From Ulva prolifera (taxonomy: Eukaryota > Chlorophyta > Ulvophyceae > Ulvales > Ulvaceae), in NCBI GenBank assembly GCA_023078555.1, contig JALAAN010000010.1, forward strand, positions 1,364,001 through 1,428,000: a stretch of DNA of 64,000 nucleotides. The letters run 5' to 3'. A program made the translations under genes and the position numbers. Positions within the stretch are counted from its first letter, which is position 1. Each line of letters opens with the position of its first letter. Below the pieces are notes generated by a model. That model saw nothing but the letters and a program-made list of their open reading frames with translations, did not search any database and was not told where the DNA came from. Positions 1-12,500 of the stretch are shown piece after piece.

Positions 1-2996
1 TGCCAGTGCAGTTGTGCTGCTGTTGAGTGAACAAATTCATGGGCTTGCTGCATCACCTAGGCCTCGCCATATCCTATACAGGACCTGGGCACTGTGGATG
101 CCAGACTGTGCAGGAATCACATGCATGCCACTCATTTCTGACACGCCAGTCTCGAGTGCAATCAACCTGATCTGACCTGGAACCATCCTCAGCTAGCCGG
201 TGCATCTGTCTGGCCACAACAGCTACAGTCGATGTGGCTTTCATCCCGACTCAGACTCTCTCAAGCTCCTCTGCAAATACAGACATGTGAATCAGATTGC
301 ACCTCTGAGAGTGTTCCAGCAGGCATGCTGCAAGCGCAACTGCACCAGCAGGTGCCGCCTCGCCTGGCACATTCAGGGCTGCCACCCAGACATCAGACCT
401 AAATCGTCGGGAGGCCAAACAGTCACATGTTCTATGTGATCAGGCGTGACGACTCAATGCTGCCATGCAGGCAGCCCCGGACCGCCAGCGCGTCTCCTGG
501 GCTTCCCCCCTCGCGGTGTGAGCTGCCTAGATCTGCATGCCCGCCGCCCCGATCGTGCGCAGCACCGCGATCCGTGCCGCAGCTGCGCCAGACGAGAGTG
601 CTCAAGCTTTCCCCAGCCATGGCGCCGCGGACTGCGATGAGTGGGCTGCCGGCACATCCAGCTTTGCCCTTTGCCGCACTCGCGTGGCGGCCCCCTGCCA
701 CACGCTACCTGCACCGCCAGATTGATCCTGAGTGCAAGCATCGCCATGTTGCTCCGCACGGCGCAGGGGTGTCAGGACCGTCTGGGAACACACCAATCTC
801 CACATCACGTACCGTTGCCAGTGTCCAGCCCAAGGCGCGGGGGACGCAGAGGTGGCGGCGGTGGCCGCACCCCCCCTTGGCCACCTCCACCTGTGGTGGC
901 CCATGGCGGCACGTCAGCCCCCTGGACGCATGAAGGCTCGCCGCGCTACACTCGTGCACGTGCGGCTCGTCAGCGAGCGCACCCGCGCAGATGCACAACT
1001 TCGCGCGTGATGCCCGGCGCCGCCTCCTGAGCCCGAGCCCAAGCCCACGAGTGTCTACACGTGCACAAAGCAGACACATATGCAGCGGTTGTAGTGCTGT
1101 GGCCTGCTGTGGGGGCCCTGACCCCCCGGGGGATCCCCTGGGATGCACAACAGGGGGCTGTGCCCCCAGATGCACAACAGGCACAACCGCGCCGCTTCTC
1201 GGCAGCCCCCGGCGGCGCCATGCCTGCGACGACTGTGGTGGGACCCTGCAGCCGGAGAAACAGCCACGGAAACAGCAGTGCATGGCCATCCTCGGCTCCA
1301 CCAGGAGGGCGCGCGCGCGCCTCCGAGGCTGGCCGTCCGCGTGAGTCCGCCGCGCTAGCGCTGCTCGCCGTTGCGAGACTTCCAGCCGGCGACTCCGCCG
1401 CGGCTCTTCCTGTACGGCTACGAGATGGTTTAGGTCTGTGGGATCATGGCGGATGGTGCCCTTGATCACGCATGGTGTGGGCGTGGCATGCATGTGTGGT
1501 CGAGCTGCTCTCCGGCGGGGACCTCAGCCGCACCTGCGCCCCATGCATGGTGGGCCGTGCATGCCAAGAGGATCCGGTGAGGGAGGTGGTTGGCGCACCC
1601 CCGCTGTGGCGCCGTTGCAAGCAGTGCCGGGTGGGCGGACTCTGGATTGTGCCTGGGTGGATGTGTGTCCAGAGGTGTTGATGTCCCCATGGGTGCGATG
1701 TGTACTTACAAAGGACAGAGGCAGGGCATGCTACCGATTCGCGGAATTCGGAATTGTCAAACCTGCTCACGCATCCATGGCACTAGGCTGTATGATATGT
1801 GAGCATGCGAACACTGGGGCGAGCGGGTCGGCATGCATGGGGGTGCCTGCATATAGCCGGGCCATGATGCCGAACTCTGGCGGTCGCAGCACGCAGCACG
1901 CGAGCAGCTGTCAGCGTTAACAATTGATGGTCTGAGCCACAGGCGGACGGCCGCAGGTGCTGCGTCGGAAGCGACAGCTCCTCGATGACGCAGCGGCTCA
2001 AACATGCCCAAAGCGCCGAGTTGTGAGGGTAGGCTGTCATGTTTTGATGGCTGCGGGGCTGGTAAATTGCTGCTTTTCGTTGGGGCCTGCCGGTCACTGC
2101 AAGAGAGCGCGAGACAACTGCACCGGCGCTGCAGAGACGTGGACATGCATGCTCGCCCATTTGCACGTGCATGCCCGGGCGTGTGCGGCCTGCATGGCTC
2201 ACCATAGTGACAACAATATGCTGACCGCAGTTGTATAATCTGGTTTTACTCTCCTTTCCATGGCAAACTGCTCTCGTATGCACCTTTGTGATTTACATGC
2301 AAGGACTTACCTCTGTAATTTTCATGCATGTTCTCCGGCTGCAGGGGCCGCAGGGCGTATGTTCAATCAGTTTCGAACTGGCCTCTCAGGCGTTGCTTTT
2401 GAGCTGTACTGCTGCATCAGTTGGTTGTGTCGCCGACCACGTAGCCACGCTGCCCCCGGACAAACAGCAGCACATGTCTTGCACGAAGCAACTCCATTGT
2501 CCCTCGTGCAGAGGACGCCTCTGTGCATGCGGCGAGGCTGTGAGTGCAAGGCTTCTGAGTAGATGACTCAATCAGGTGGTCCCGGGTGGCTACGGTTGGC
2601 TGGCAGAACCTGAGGATGCAGACGGCGCAGCTGCAGACGCAGGCAGCGCCGCGGGAAGCACGCGTCTGCTCGGAACGATCACGCAACGCGCAATTCTACA
2701 CCACATGAACACCCCCCAGCCCGCTCAGGTAGTGGTGCATGCATGCGCTGACGCTGAACAGCAGGAAGGCCCCCTGGGACGGCAACATGCCCAGACTTAC
2801 AAGCCAATCAGCCCCCAAAGCGATGATCCCTGATTTATGATCCTTTCATGAATAGGGAGTCCCAAGTCCAGCTGCGGCCCCAACCCTGTACGCATCACAC
2901 CACACGCGACTCGAGCCCGCGGCGGCCCTCGCGCGCCCACACGCTCAATCGCCGGCTCCCGCCCGCGTCCCAAGGGCGCTCTGGTACTGCACACCG
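1..2996. other. No supported gene
   Basis: The strip is GC-rich, especially 430-1700, and is open in several frames on both strands at once. The longest frame is a 262-codon minus-strand one at 705-1493. The translations are Arg/Pro/Cys-rich, show no recognisable domain, and look like composition effects. A short piece near 412-462 resembles the end of the inverted-repeat element described at 2997. I see no RNA gene. Confidence 0.5.
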
Positions 2997-3094
2997 GTGT
3001 TGGGTCGCATTCCAACATTTCCAGGACGGCCACCCCGAAATTAGATCTGAATATTCAGAATTGTTCTATGTGATCGGGCCCGATGACCCAACAC
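2997..3094 (+). repeat. Short terminal-inverted-repeat element, copy 1 (MITE-like)
   Basis: This is a 98-bp unit bounded by GTGTTGGGTC on the left and its reverse complement GACCCAACAC on the right. Inside are GATCTGAATATTC, GAATTGTTCTATGTGAT and a GGGCCC core. It aligns along its whole length with 4155-4253. Degraded relatives occur near 412-462, 3379-3412, 26230-26262, 30025-30098 (inverted) and 57640-57700. It encodes nothing, so a non-autonomous DNA element is the likeliest class. I could not settle a target-site duplication. Confidence 0.6.
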
Positions 3095-3618
3095 TGCTGG
3101 ACACGTCGCGGGCCACAGGGGCGGCATGATGCGTTGCCGCTACACTCCCGCCGCGTGCACACTCACCGGCCTCGGCCCCCTCACCCGAGCGCAGCCGCAG
3201 GCTATCTTGATCATCGATGTGCCTCGGGCGGTGCCCCCGGCGAGGCTCTGTGAACAGTCGCCGAGCGGCCGCCGCGGAAGGCAGCGCACCCGATGCTCTG
3301 ACCAGTGTTGCAGTTGGGTCGCCAGTTGGGTCGCCCTGTTCCGGGCTACCAGACGGAATGCCGTCCTGAGTATATTCTAAAGGTATCATATGTCATCGGG
3401 CCTGATGAAATGATACTGGCTGCATCCACCCTTACCTCTATGGACCAGGCGGATCCCGGGTGCCACGCCACAGTCGGCCACTGAGATGGACTCAAATAGG
3501 GAGCAAGGGGAGGCCTGCCGCTGAGGACAAAGGTCCCCGACTGGCAAGCGGTCATCCGAGGGTCTGTACACATGACACCTAGTTGGCCGCAGCCGGGGGT
3601 GACAAGGCTGTGGGACGC

Positions 3619-3675
3619 CGGGGGGGTGGGGGGGATTATGTGATTAATGAAGGGGGGGGGGGGATGTGATTAATG
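3619..3675 (+). repeat. G-tract low-complexity duplication
   Basis: Two runs of about 7-12 G residues alternate with two copies of ATGTGATTAATG. The strand asymmetry and duplicated spacer suggest slippage, and the G runs could fold as a quadruplex. The flanking DNA (3095-4154) shows no supported gene. Confidence 0.6.
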
Positions 3676-4154
3676 TACGCCCTGTTGTTTGGGGTGCACT
3701 GGAGAGAGGCCACGACATGCACGTATACACTGAAGCGTTGTGGAATAGGGGCCATGGGCTGGGTGCCAGTTAGTAAGTGGCAGTTACTGGGATTTTTGGT
3801 CAGTCTGAAAGAAGACTGTGGCCCGATGCGAGGTGTGTGTGCCGATGCACGGAGTGTGTCGGTATCGATACTACATCTGAGTATGAACACATGCAAGCGG
3901 GCTGTAAAAGTGTGTTTGACCGAGTGTTCCCTGTTTTGCTGCCTGTGACATGTGAGATGACGGCAGTGTACACGTTCACACGTGTGAAGGGGCAGGCACT
4001 CAATGCGGCCATGTCTAGGGCTGGTGGCTCCAGCCTGGGGATGTGCTACTAATCCAGCACAGTCTCTGTAGCACAATTGCTGCCAGGCTGCGGAACAAGC
4101 GATGGCCTCGCTTGGCAATGATCATGTCTGGACAGTGAAGCTGCCTGCACACCA

Positions 4155-4253
4155 GGGTTGGGTCGCTTTGCAGCATTTCCAGGGCTGCCATCCCGAAACT
4201 GGATCTGAATATTCGGAATTGTTATATGTGACCGCGCCCGGGTGACCCAACAC
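4155..4253 (+). repeat. Short terminal-inverted-repeat element, copy 2 (MITE-like)
   Basis: This is the second full copy of the element at 2997-3094. It is 99 bp long with the ends GGGTTGGGTC and GACCCAACAC and the same internal order of motifs. It lies about 270 bp upstream of the first TPM-RING gene and might affect that promoter region. Confidence 0.6.
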
Positions 4254-4527
4254 TGCCTGCACACTGGATCTCAGTCAACCTGCGCGCCAGCGCACACCTT
4301 CGTGCGTGCTCCTGTCAAGTCAGTTCGCACCGCGGGCATCGGCTCTGCAGGCTGCAACGCACGGTAGGCAGCGATACAGGACGACTACAAGCTGCCACTC
4401 TGGGGCGTCACAAGTCGTATAATGCCCAGCGGCAGGCCTGCAGGCTCCCAGTCGTGACGACGACACTGTGACTCCAGTACTGCCATAAAACACCTGCCAG
4501 CAGGAACGCTGCTGCGAGAGCCTCAGC

Positions 4528-7460
4528 ATGAAACTGATGCACTGTTTGTCGCTTTTCCTGCTCTGCGCAGGTCTAGTGCGAGCACACGGCTGGACTGTGG
4601 ACTCGCTGCCTGACCCGCGGACGAGTCCGCAGGCGTGCGGGCGACAGGCTGCAGGATGGACCTGCAGTCCAGACGGACTAGTCGATGAGGGATACTTGTC
4701 TATCATAGAGGGCTACATCTCCTCCATATACTCGGGAGAATACCCGTTCTCAAAGCTGGTCTGTGACGAGAGTGCAGACGATGTACCGGTAGAAGTTATG
4801 GCTGTGATTGTAAAGGAAATTGAAGGCGCTGGAGATGCGGCTGCGAAGGTTGCGCACTTCGCGAAAGGGATTCACTCGCGCTTTGGCGTGGGCGACGCAG
4901 ACTGTGGCAGCGGTGTCGTGGTCGTCATCGGCGTCCAGGACCGCCAGGTGCTGCTCGGCCCCTCCTCGCAAACGCTGCATCCGCTTCCCAGCAAACTCGA
5001 GCAGCTTACGGACACGTATCGACAGGGACGGGCAAACACTTGCGTGCACATTCCTCGCCATACACAGTGCTCAGCAAGTTTAAACCTGTGCACGCTTTGC
5101 CAACTCGGTTTGCTGTTCTGGTACAAGTCAAACCCGGAATTTCGTACCACCTCACGTGGACTATGGTCAGCGGACACCTCTGGGAACAGGTGCAATGGGA
5201 TTGTACATGCATGCATGTCATGGTTTGATCGAGCACCGGCCCATGCAGGTCTACATCTCTACTGGCTCCCTCATCAGCTCGCAGCTGGACCAGCAAGAAA
5301 TCGACGCCATTACATCCACAATGCGCCCGAGCCTGCGAGAGCACGAGTACGGCCGGGCGATGCAGGCTGCTGTGGTTGACGTCGGGCTGTTCCTTTCAAC
5401 AGCATACTTCCCCGATTACGATGCTGATTACCATGATGATTACGATGGTGACTACGGCAGTGCATATGAGGGGGGTGGGTTTTCTCGGCACCACAGGGAC
5501 TCCACCGGAGCCCCTGGATGGGCCTTCTGGAGCGCATGCATCGGCTTTGCCGCTGCATGTTTCTTGATTGAGAACACGTGCTACTCCGGGCCGCGGCGGC
5601 AAATGGCCCCGACGCGGCGCCACGTCATCACCGCGCCCCTGGAGGACGCCGTGGCCGTGACTCGGAAGCTGGAGCAGATCAAGACTGACCTGCAGGTGCG
5701 CCGCCGCTGTGCAAGCATGCATGAGGGTACAGCCCATGACTGCCGGCTTGAAGTTTTCCTGTCTCGAGGTCCAACCCGGCTGATGTTTGAGTGGCACGCC
5801 GAAGCCACCTTGGCATCAGCCCCTACATGCGCACTCCAATCGGCGGCCCCCGCCCCCCCGGCCCCACGTCGGCAGTGCATACTAGTTCAAAGTCTGTAAT
5901 CTCACACACACAAGCATGCATGCACACGTAGACCGAAACAGCGTCCAGCAGATGCCGCACATGCATCACACAGGCTGCAACGTCATGCCGCTGTGCCATG
6001 GTAAATCTGCAGCCGAGGCAACGCAATGCCCCGTGCAGGCGGCCAGAGCCGGCTGCTACGTGTCGTCATCGTGCCCGATCTGCCTCGAGAACTTCGGCCC
6101 GCACAGCACACACAGCACGCGCTCCACACATGACCCTGCTGCTAGCGACCCGGCGCCGCCGAGCGGCAGTGGTGCCGATGGACAGCTCCCGGAAAAGGAG
6201 AGCCCGAGCCCGGCTGGGAGCGGCGCCCCCTGCAGCGCGGGGGCCCGTTCAGACGTCGAGGAGCCGCTGCTGAGTCAGCACAACGTGCCATGCATTACTG
6301 TTGACACCGGGACTCCGCCTGCCACGGCAGCTGCTGAGCTGAGCACCAGCCTCAGACGTCTTCACGCAACGGTGACTGGAGCTGAGCACGACGCTGCGGC
6401 CGGGGACGCGGATGAGTCCGGCAGCGTCCTGCAGTGGGAGAAGGCCGGCGGTGCGGCTGCCACAAAGCGATCAGCTGCCGACTGCGGCGGCGGTGGCGGT
6501 GTGGCGGTGGCGGGCGCCGCTGCCGGCGCTTCTGCTGCGGACGACGGCGGTGCTGGCGATACGCGGGAGCCGTTCATGCTACCCTGCGGCCACGTCTTCT
6601 GTGAAGCCTGCATCACAGAATGGCTACAGGGCCACGCCGATTGCCCGAGTGCGCCCCTTTGACTGAAAGTCAACAGATGCATGCGTGCATGAAGATCGGA
6701 AAGCTCTGTCCATCGCAAGTTCCGGGTCAGCCTGTGTATCCCGGCATGTCCGTATCCAAGCAGACATCGTTTGTTCTCTGACACTGGCATGCATATGCCA
6801 CAGAGTAGATCTCAGCATCCGTCACATCCCGAGCCGACACCTCTCACGTATACACACAAAAAAGTAGATACAAAATAAAACAAAAATCCTGCCGTGCATC
6901 TTGGCCAACCCTGTTGACTGCATGCAGTCTGCCGCAAACCGGCTGGGGCCGACTCGGCACAGCCTGCGGCGGGAGACCGCGCCGTGGCACCTGCTGCAGC
7001 ACCCTCAAGCCACGCAGACACACCCCAGCAGGTTGGCCGACCAAGCACCTCCCGCGCCTGCCCGCGCGGCACCCGCACACCCATCCGCGGCCACTCCGGG
7101 TTCGACCTCTACGGCCCGGAGTATGAATACCGACTGCAGCGGCTGCAGCACTACCACCCAAGCCACTTTACAACCTTCGCAATCCGCCGGATGGTCGACC
7201 ATGCATACGGCCGTGTCCCGCCGCGCACTCCGAGCGGGCCCAGCACTCACGCGCAGCCGTCTCACAGTGCGCCTCGATCGCCCAGCAGCTCCCGGTCGGG
7301 TGGGGGGCATCACGGCGGAGGTGCCGTGTGGCACAGCGCGATGTTCGCGAGCCAGATGTCGGGCTCAGTGATGCGGCACATGCAGTCGGTGGGGAGCCGT
7401 TCCTCACATCATCAGTTTGGCGGGGGCGCGTCGTCTGGCGGAGGAGGCGGGGGGTGGTAG
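4528..7460 (+). CDS. TPM-domain / RING-finger membrane protein, copy 1
   Basis: Proposed exons are 4528-4947, 5249-5695, 6039-6648 and 6928-7460, giving about 669 residues. The start ATG opens a clear signal peptide (MKLMHCLSLFLLCAGLVRA). Residues about 22-190 form a TPM domain (SLPDPR..., RFGVG, VYISTG, REHEYGRAMQA). An acidic Asp/Tyr stretch follows, then a membrane segment near residues 230-250. A C3HC4 RING is split by a long insert: CPIC at about 301-304, CGHVFCEAC at about 472-480, and CPICR completed across the exon 3/4 junction. The tail carries FDLYGPEYEYRLQRL and ends in Gly-rich sequence with a terminal Trp, as in YgcG-like TPM proteins. The likely role is a lumenal or extracellular TPM module tethering a cytosolic ubiquitin ligase; substrate unknown. 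All introns are GT-AG with phases 0, 0, 1, matching the copy at 16204. Whether an E2 still binds is untested. Confidence 0.85.
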
Positions 7461-7532
7461 CAACAACGCTGGGTGGGCTCGTCCGCCCACATTTGATCGA
7501 GCAAACTGCGTATGTATCAATTTTGTTGGTAA

Positions 7533-7790
7533 AGTAAAGTAAATCTGAATTTACTGAGCCGTGTCCTTTTGGACATTGACAACTCCGAGTTAACGGGACC
7601 ACATATGCCGAAGGGGTAAACCACCTGGAAACCCCCCTCAGACGACCGTACGCAACTCACAGGGCCTCCTCCTGTGATAAGCGAGGTGGTCACCTACGGC
7701 CGTTTCGATTCCCCAAAGCGCACACAGAATCGAACCCACGACCTCCTGGAACGGAGGGGGGCAGCTTTTAATCCGTCCTCAACCCATTGG
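7533..7790 (-). repeat. tRNA-derived SINE-like repeat
   Basis: On the minus strand this stretch has a B-box-like GGGTTCGATTC. Just 5' of it is a CCTCC/GGAGG stem around a six-base loop, resembling a tRNA anticodon arm. A D-arm-like segment precedes that. The T-stem does not pair properly, so this is not a functional tRNA gene. The far end carries GTAAAGTAAATCTGAATTTAC, which recurs inverted near 43203-43235 and in part near 23646. The CCGAAGGGGTAA block recurs in divergent form near 52570-52640. Together these suggest a dispersed tRNA-derived family. Confidence 0.45.
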
Positions 7791-8379
7791 TTTTCTGGGT
7801 CCTTTGTGAGGGCTTCGTCGAGGACTGTAGGTAGTTAGATTCACCCGAGTGATGCAGAGTTGGCCACATGTCAAGTAGCCATGCCTCCGTAAACATATGC
7901 CTGCTATGGTACAATGACTTCGTCTTTCAGTAGATATGATGTTACTAATGTCATGGACATCTTTGGTGCCCTGTGAATGTGGCCTGTGAGAAGGGCACCA
8001 TACCATACTGCATGTAATATTGCAGACATAGATAACCTTTCTGGCGTTGCTGTGCGTTGGTGTGCTTGGCAGTCCCAGATGCCTCATGCTTCCTGGGCCT
8101 GTGCCACCACCATCTTCCTGCAGGTGGGCTTTGGATCAATGCTCTTGGTTGCGTCGCCTTGTGATATGCTGTGATGCCCTGCCATGCAATGGTCCGATCG
8201 CTTGTAGTTTGTGTCCAGTGCCCTGCCAACGAGGCCCCCGCAACCCTGCTTCAGGCGCCCACAATACAGGAGCGTGCAGGTCAGTCTCTGGCCAATATGG
8301 CCACCTCACTGTCAAGCAGTACTGCTACACAGTCCTGCATGAATATGGTTGCACTCGATGCTGAACAGCTATATCCTCC
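7791..8379. other. No supported gene
   Basis: This is lower-GC sequence between the SINE-like repeat and the hypothetical frame at 8380. Short frames near 7977-8174 have no recognisable domain. Confidence 0.4.
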
Positions 8380-8796
8380 TTGCTCACATGCACCCCATTT
8401 TGGAGCAACCGAGAAGATGTTAGCCTGTACATCAGAAAAGATGGCCGCTGCATACAGGGATTCTGCTCTGCATCATTGCAGCGTTCTGCTGTCATTGCAG
8501 GTTACCATGTGCTTGAATTCACAGCTCGGACATGTCACAGCACTGTCATTTACTTTACTGTCACTGACAGCGGGCGGGCGGGTTACATGGGCAAGGGCCA
8601 CCAGGTGACACCAGATGATGCCCGCCTCACTGCTCCTCAGACATTTGAATACTGCCACCGAGTTTGTTGCGACAATTCCAGCTGGACTACCGTGCTGCAT
8701 GCACAGCAGGCTGTGCGCTGTGTGGCAGGACATCCCATTCACACGAGCACGATTATAATTTCATCTACCCTGCCAGGAGGCACAGTAGTGTCATAG
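8380..8796 (+). CDS. Hypothetical open frame, possible exon
   Basis: A 138-codon frame of balanced composition includes LYIRKDGRCIQG, VIYFTVTDSGRAGYMGKGHQ and FEYCHRVCCDN. It looks more protein-like than nearby frames and could be an exon of an intron-split gene. I recognise no family, saw no flanking exons, and the ATG may be internal. It could equally be a relic of an interspersed element. Confidence 0.25.
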   Translation: MLTCTPFWSNREDVSLYIRKDGRCIQGFCSASLQRSAVIAGYHVLEFTARTCHSTVIYFTVTDSGRAGYMGKGHQVTPDDARLTAPQTFEYCHRVCCDNSSWTTVLHAQQAVRCVAGHPIHTSTIIISSTLPGGTVVS

Positions 8797-9510
8797 ACCA
8801 GTGAAGGTTGAGTAAGAGCTTGCATGCACACGGAGATTCCGGCTATGGCTCAGATGCAGCCGGCACAAGATGACAGAGTCAGAGAGGACAAGCTCAAACG
8901 CTTCGACCTGCTCTGGGTCCTCGACAGCCATGCTAGAAGTGACGCAGCCGCACGCCCAGGTACTGTTTGTCAGGGATCTGCATGTGCAGAGCGGCTCAGA
9001 CCTTAAGTGCTGACCTGGGCAACGAGCATCCGTTGGTGTTGCCGAATACACACAACACGCAGATCTGGCCCCAGAATTACGCCTATATTGAACATTATTT
9101 TTCGGAACGCTGTCCATCACAAATAGAAACACAAGCGCAAGCTACAGCCGCGTATGGAATTGACGACTCATGTGCATGAGAGAGATTGCAGATTACCACG
9201 CCAGTTGTTGCGAGTGACATGAGCAGTGTCTGGATGTATCTATGGGCCGTGCGGTGAACAAGAAGTGCTGCGCGATGCTGCGAGCTGTACAAGGTCGCTG
9301 CAGTGAAGACCGCTTGTAGACACACTGGTTTTCTCGCTACCGGGACGACCTCACAACGACAGCGCTCCGCAGAACACGCTGCCAAGGACATCATAGGACT
9401 GAGGCAAGACACGAGGCTGTGAGTAGATGGCTATCGCCGTAAAAGCGGACTGCAACGTTGGCAAGTCTCCCTTGCCGTGCTTCCCTTCCACATACGATTG
9501 AATCAACGTT
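8797..9510. other. No firm gene; possible 5' exon of the TTLL gene
   Basis: A short frame at 8824-9006 (QPAQDDRVREDKLKRFDLLW) is charged and could be an upstream exon of the ligase gene, but no splice connection is convincing. The rest shows nothing recognisable. Confidence 0.3.
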
Positions 9511-12500
9511 TTGCATGTCCCCAACCTGATTTTTTGCCTTGGAAAATATATGATGCATGCAAAAGGTGGCTCTGAAGAGTGTGTACGTAAGAAGCGGAGA
9601 AAGAAGCCAACTGTTGTACGCATCTGCCTCGATTCATGCAAGTATGAGGTCTTGCGCCAGATCGCTCGTGATCTACAGTGGAGAGTGGTGTCTGAAGACA
9701 GCGAATGGGACGTTTTGTGGTCAGATTGCTCGGTCTCATCTGAGCGGGTTATGCGTCTAATCACAGGCCAGGTGCGGCAGAGCTCTGCGCCACTTGTGAA
9801 GCTCTAACAGCGCCAGCCTCGACAATCTTGGAAGTACCTGCAGAAGATCAATCACTTTTGTGGCATGCTTGAGCTTTGTCGCAAGAAGCCCATGGCAAAG
9901 CACTTGGCCAAGCTCGCGGAGCGTTTGCCCAAGCTATATGGATTTACTCCTAAAAGCTATCAACTGCCAGAAGAAACTGCAGATTTTCTGGCAGACGCTA
10001 AAGCTGTCCGGAAAGGGAAGGCCTGGATCATCAAGCCTGATGCTGGTTGTCAGGGAAGGGGCATAGTGCTTGTGCAGAAAGCGAAGCAAATCGAGCAAGT
10101 ATGCCCTCTACCAGCAGGTACTTCTTCCATAGATCGACCGTCCTGTACAGGTGATCACGATTGCATGAAGATATCCACGTGTACTCCTTATTTCTATTTC
10201 ACGTGTACTCCTGCACACTCAATCCATGCTGACACATATGCCTGACTGGAGCACGCATGCTGAGACTTGGTCCCCCCATGCTGAGGTCATCTCATCACAG
10301 GTGCAGACAAACGCTCGTTGCACTGTTGCTATGCTGGCAGCCTCAAGCCGCACCTGCACTCGAAGCAAGCGTCTTCACCGGACCAAACTGTGTCCACACT
10401 GTTCCAGAGCGTACGCATGCGCTGTGCACTCGCAGCACGTCCTGCGCTTTGAGATCGTGGCGATCCCTCTGTCAAGCCACATGCCCTGCAATGATTGCCT
10501 GATTTAATAGAGCACGTACCGCTCCTGCCAGCCGCGTCGACTGACCCACCAGCCCCTGGCTCCGCCTGCAGTGTTGTGCCCACCTACCCTGCGTCACCTG
10601 CGCCGTGAGTCCGCCAGGCGCAGCGTCGTTTGCGAACAAATAAATGGACAGAGCACCACCATGTCCACGTAAACTCGGCAGTGGCACCATCACGCATGCG
10701 TGACGGTGTCCAGTAGGACGACGCTGCCGATCTCTGCCACCAGGCATGTGCGGCGTCACCAAACACGCCCGGTGACTCCAATGCACGAACTTATGTGTTT
10801 TCCGGCGCTGCCATGCTACTCCGGCCATGCTCTACTGTGCACAGCATGCGTTCAGTCCACCGTCACGCGTCGCCCTGCCCTGGCCGCAGTGCGTCATTCC
10901 GTGCGCATGCATGACCCCCATGCATACATGCAGGCTTTAAAAGACCTTGGCGAGGAGCGCGCAGTGGCGCAGGAGTACATCCGCCGCCCGATGCTCATAC
11001 ACGGGCTCAAGTTTGACATTCGCCTGTACGCGCTCGTGCTGTGTGCTGAGCCCCTCGACGTTTTCGTCTTCCGGCAGGGGCTCGTGCGCTTCGCGACGGT
11101 GCCGTACCGGCCGCCGACCACCGGCAACCTCAGCACGCAGCGCATGCACCTCACCAACTATGCCGTGAATCGCCGCGCCGCGGGCGCAGGCGGCGCGGCG
11201 GCGCATTTCGCCGACGTGGATGCTGCGGTGAATGGCTCTGCCAGCCCGCCTGGCGCCGATTCAGCAGGTTCGGAGCAGTGCGCCATCAAGTGGGGCTTTG
11301 AGACTCTGTTTGAGTACCTCGATGCCAACGGTGAGCCCGCAGTCAGCACCTGCTCTGTGCACTGTCACATCCGCGCATTGACGTCTTGATCTGATCAAGA
11401 ATGGTCATCTCGCCTTTGGATGGATGTGCAGACGGCACCGATTGAACCGCGCGAACCAACCTTCGGCCTCTCAGCGCTACCTGTGCACGCTCCCGCAGCA
11501 CTGAAGCGGGGGGCCGCCGTGCCAGTCAGATCGATCACGCGCATGTGCATTGCCACGTGTGTTGGCTGGTTGCTCTTACGATTGCCTGTGTGGCCAGAGA
11601 CACATCGCCATCAACACCCACACGTCCGCATGCACTGTCGTAGCTGCGTAAATTATTCCGGCTGGCAGATGGATGAGCTGGCGTGCAGGGCACAGCAGTG
11701 CGGCGCTGTGGGAGGGCATGAAGGACATCGTCGTGAAGTCCCTCCTCGCCGTGCAGCCGCTGCTGGCGCACGAGTACGCGCTCGCCACCGCCAACGCCGC
11801 TGACCCCCACCGCTGCTTCGAGGTGCGCCCCCGACATCCCCTCCCCGGCCCCGCCTCTCCCCCTCGATCACACTGACCTGGCTGAAGGGATGGTCATCAG
11901 TCCTGCATGGGTAGAAGGGCAAAGCATTTTCCAAATGTCGACTGGAAATTTGTATGCTCGTAGGTGTTAACCTCCCCCACCCAACATCCCTTCTCCCGAA
12001 ATTCCTGCCACTCCCCCCCAACCACACTGAATTGGTGGAATGTCTGGTTACTGAATTCTGCATGGTGTGGAGAGCATTCAAATCCTTATCTTGCATCTCA
12101 GAGACTGGCCAATCGTGTGGCCACATCATTGTAAGCTGTGTCATTTTCGGAGCAGACGACAGGGCACGAAGGCAGGTGACCCCCGCGGTGCCACGCAGGT
12201 TCTCGGCTACGACCTGCTGCTGGACGCGGCGGCACGGCCATGGCTCGTGGAGGTCAACCACTCGCCGTCGTTCCAGACGGACGCGCCGCTGGACGTCGCG
12301 GTCAAGACGGCGATGATCGGCGACGCCCTGCGCCTCGTGCGGCCTGAGCCCGCCGCGGCACGCCGCTGCCGCAAGGTCCGTAGCTGTCACCCTGTGCATC
12401 TCAACTTTTTCGGCGGCGGTGTCCCGGCGACCTGCCTGTGTACACACGTTTGTGCGTAGGATGTGTCCTCATTGGCCCACCCTGCCGCAGCTGCCCGCTT

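Noticed and set aside
705-1493. 262-codon minus-strand frame
   Set aside because: GC-rich DNA open in many frames; translation is Arg/Pro/Cys-rich without domain or splice context.
6642-6930. Possible non-canonical splice site in TPM-RING copy 1, intron 3
   Set aside because: Re-reading the frame gives a normal GTGCGC donor at 6649 and a CAG acceptor at 6927, restoring CPICR.
7690-7760. A functional tRNA gene on the minus strand
   Set aside because: B-box and anticodon-arm resemblance exist, but the T-stem does not pair; better as a SINE relic.
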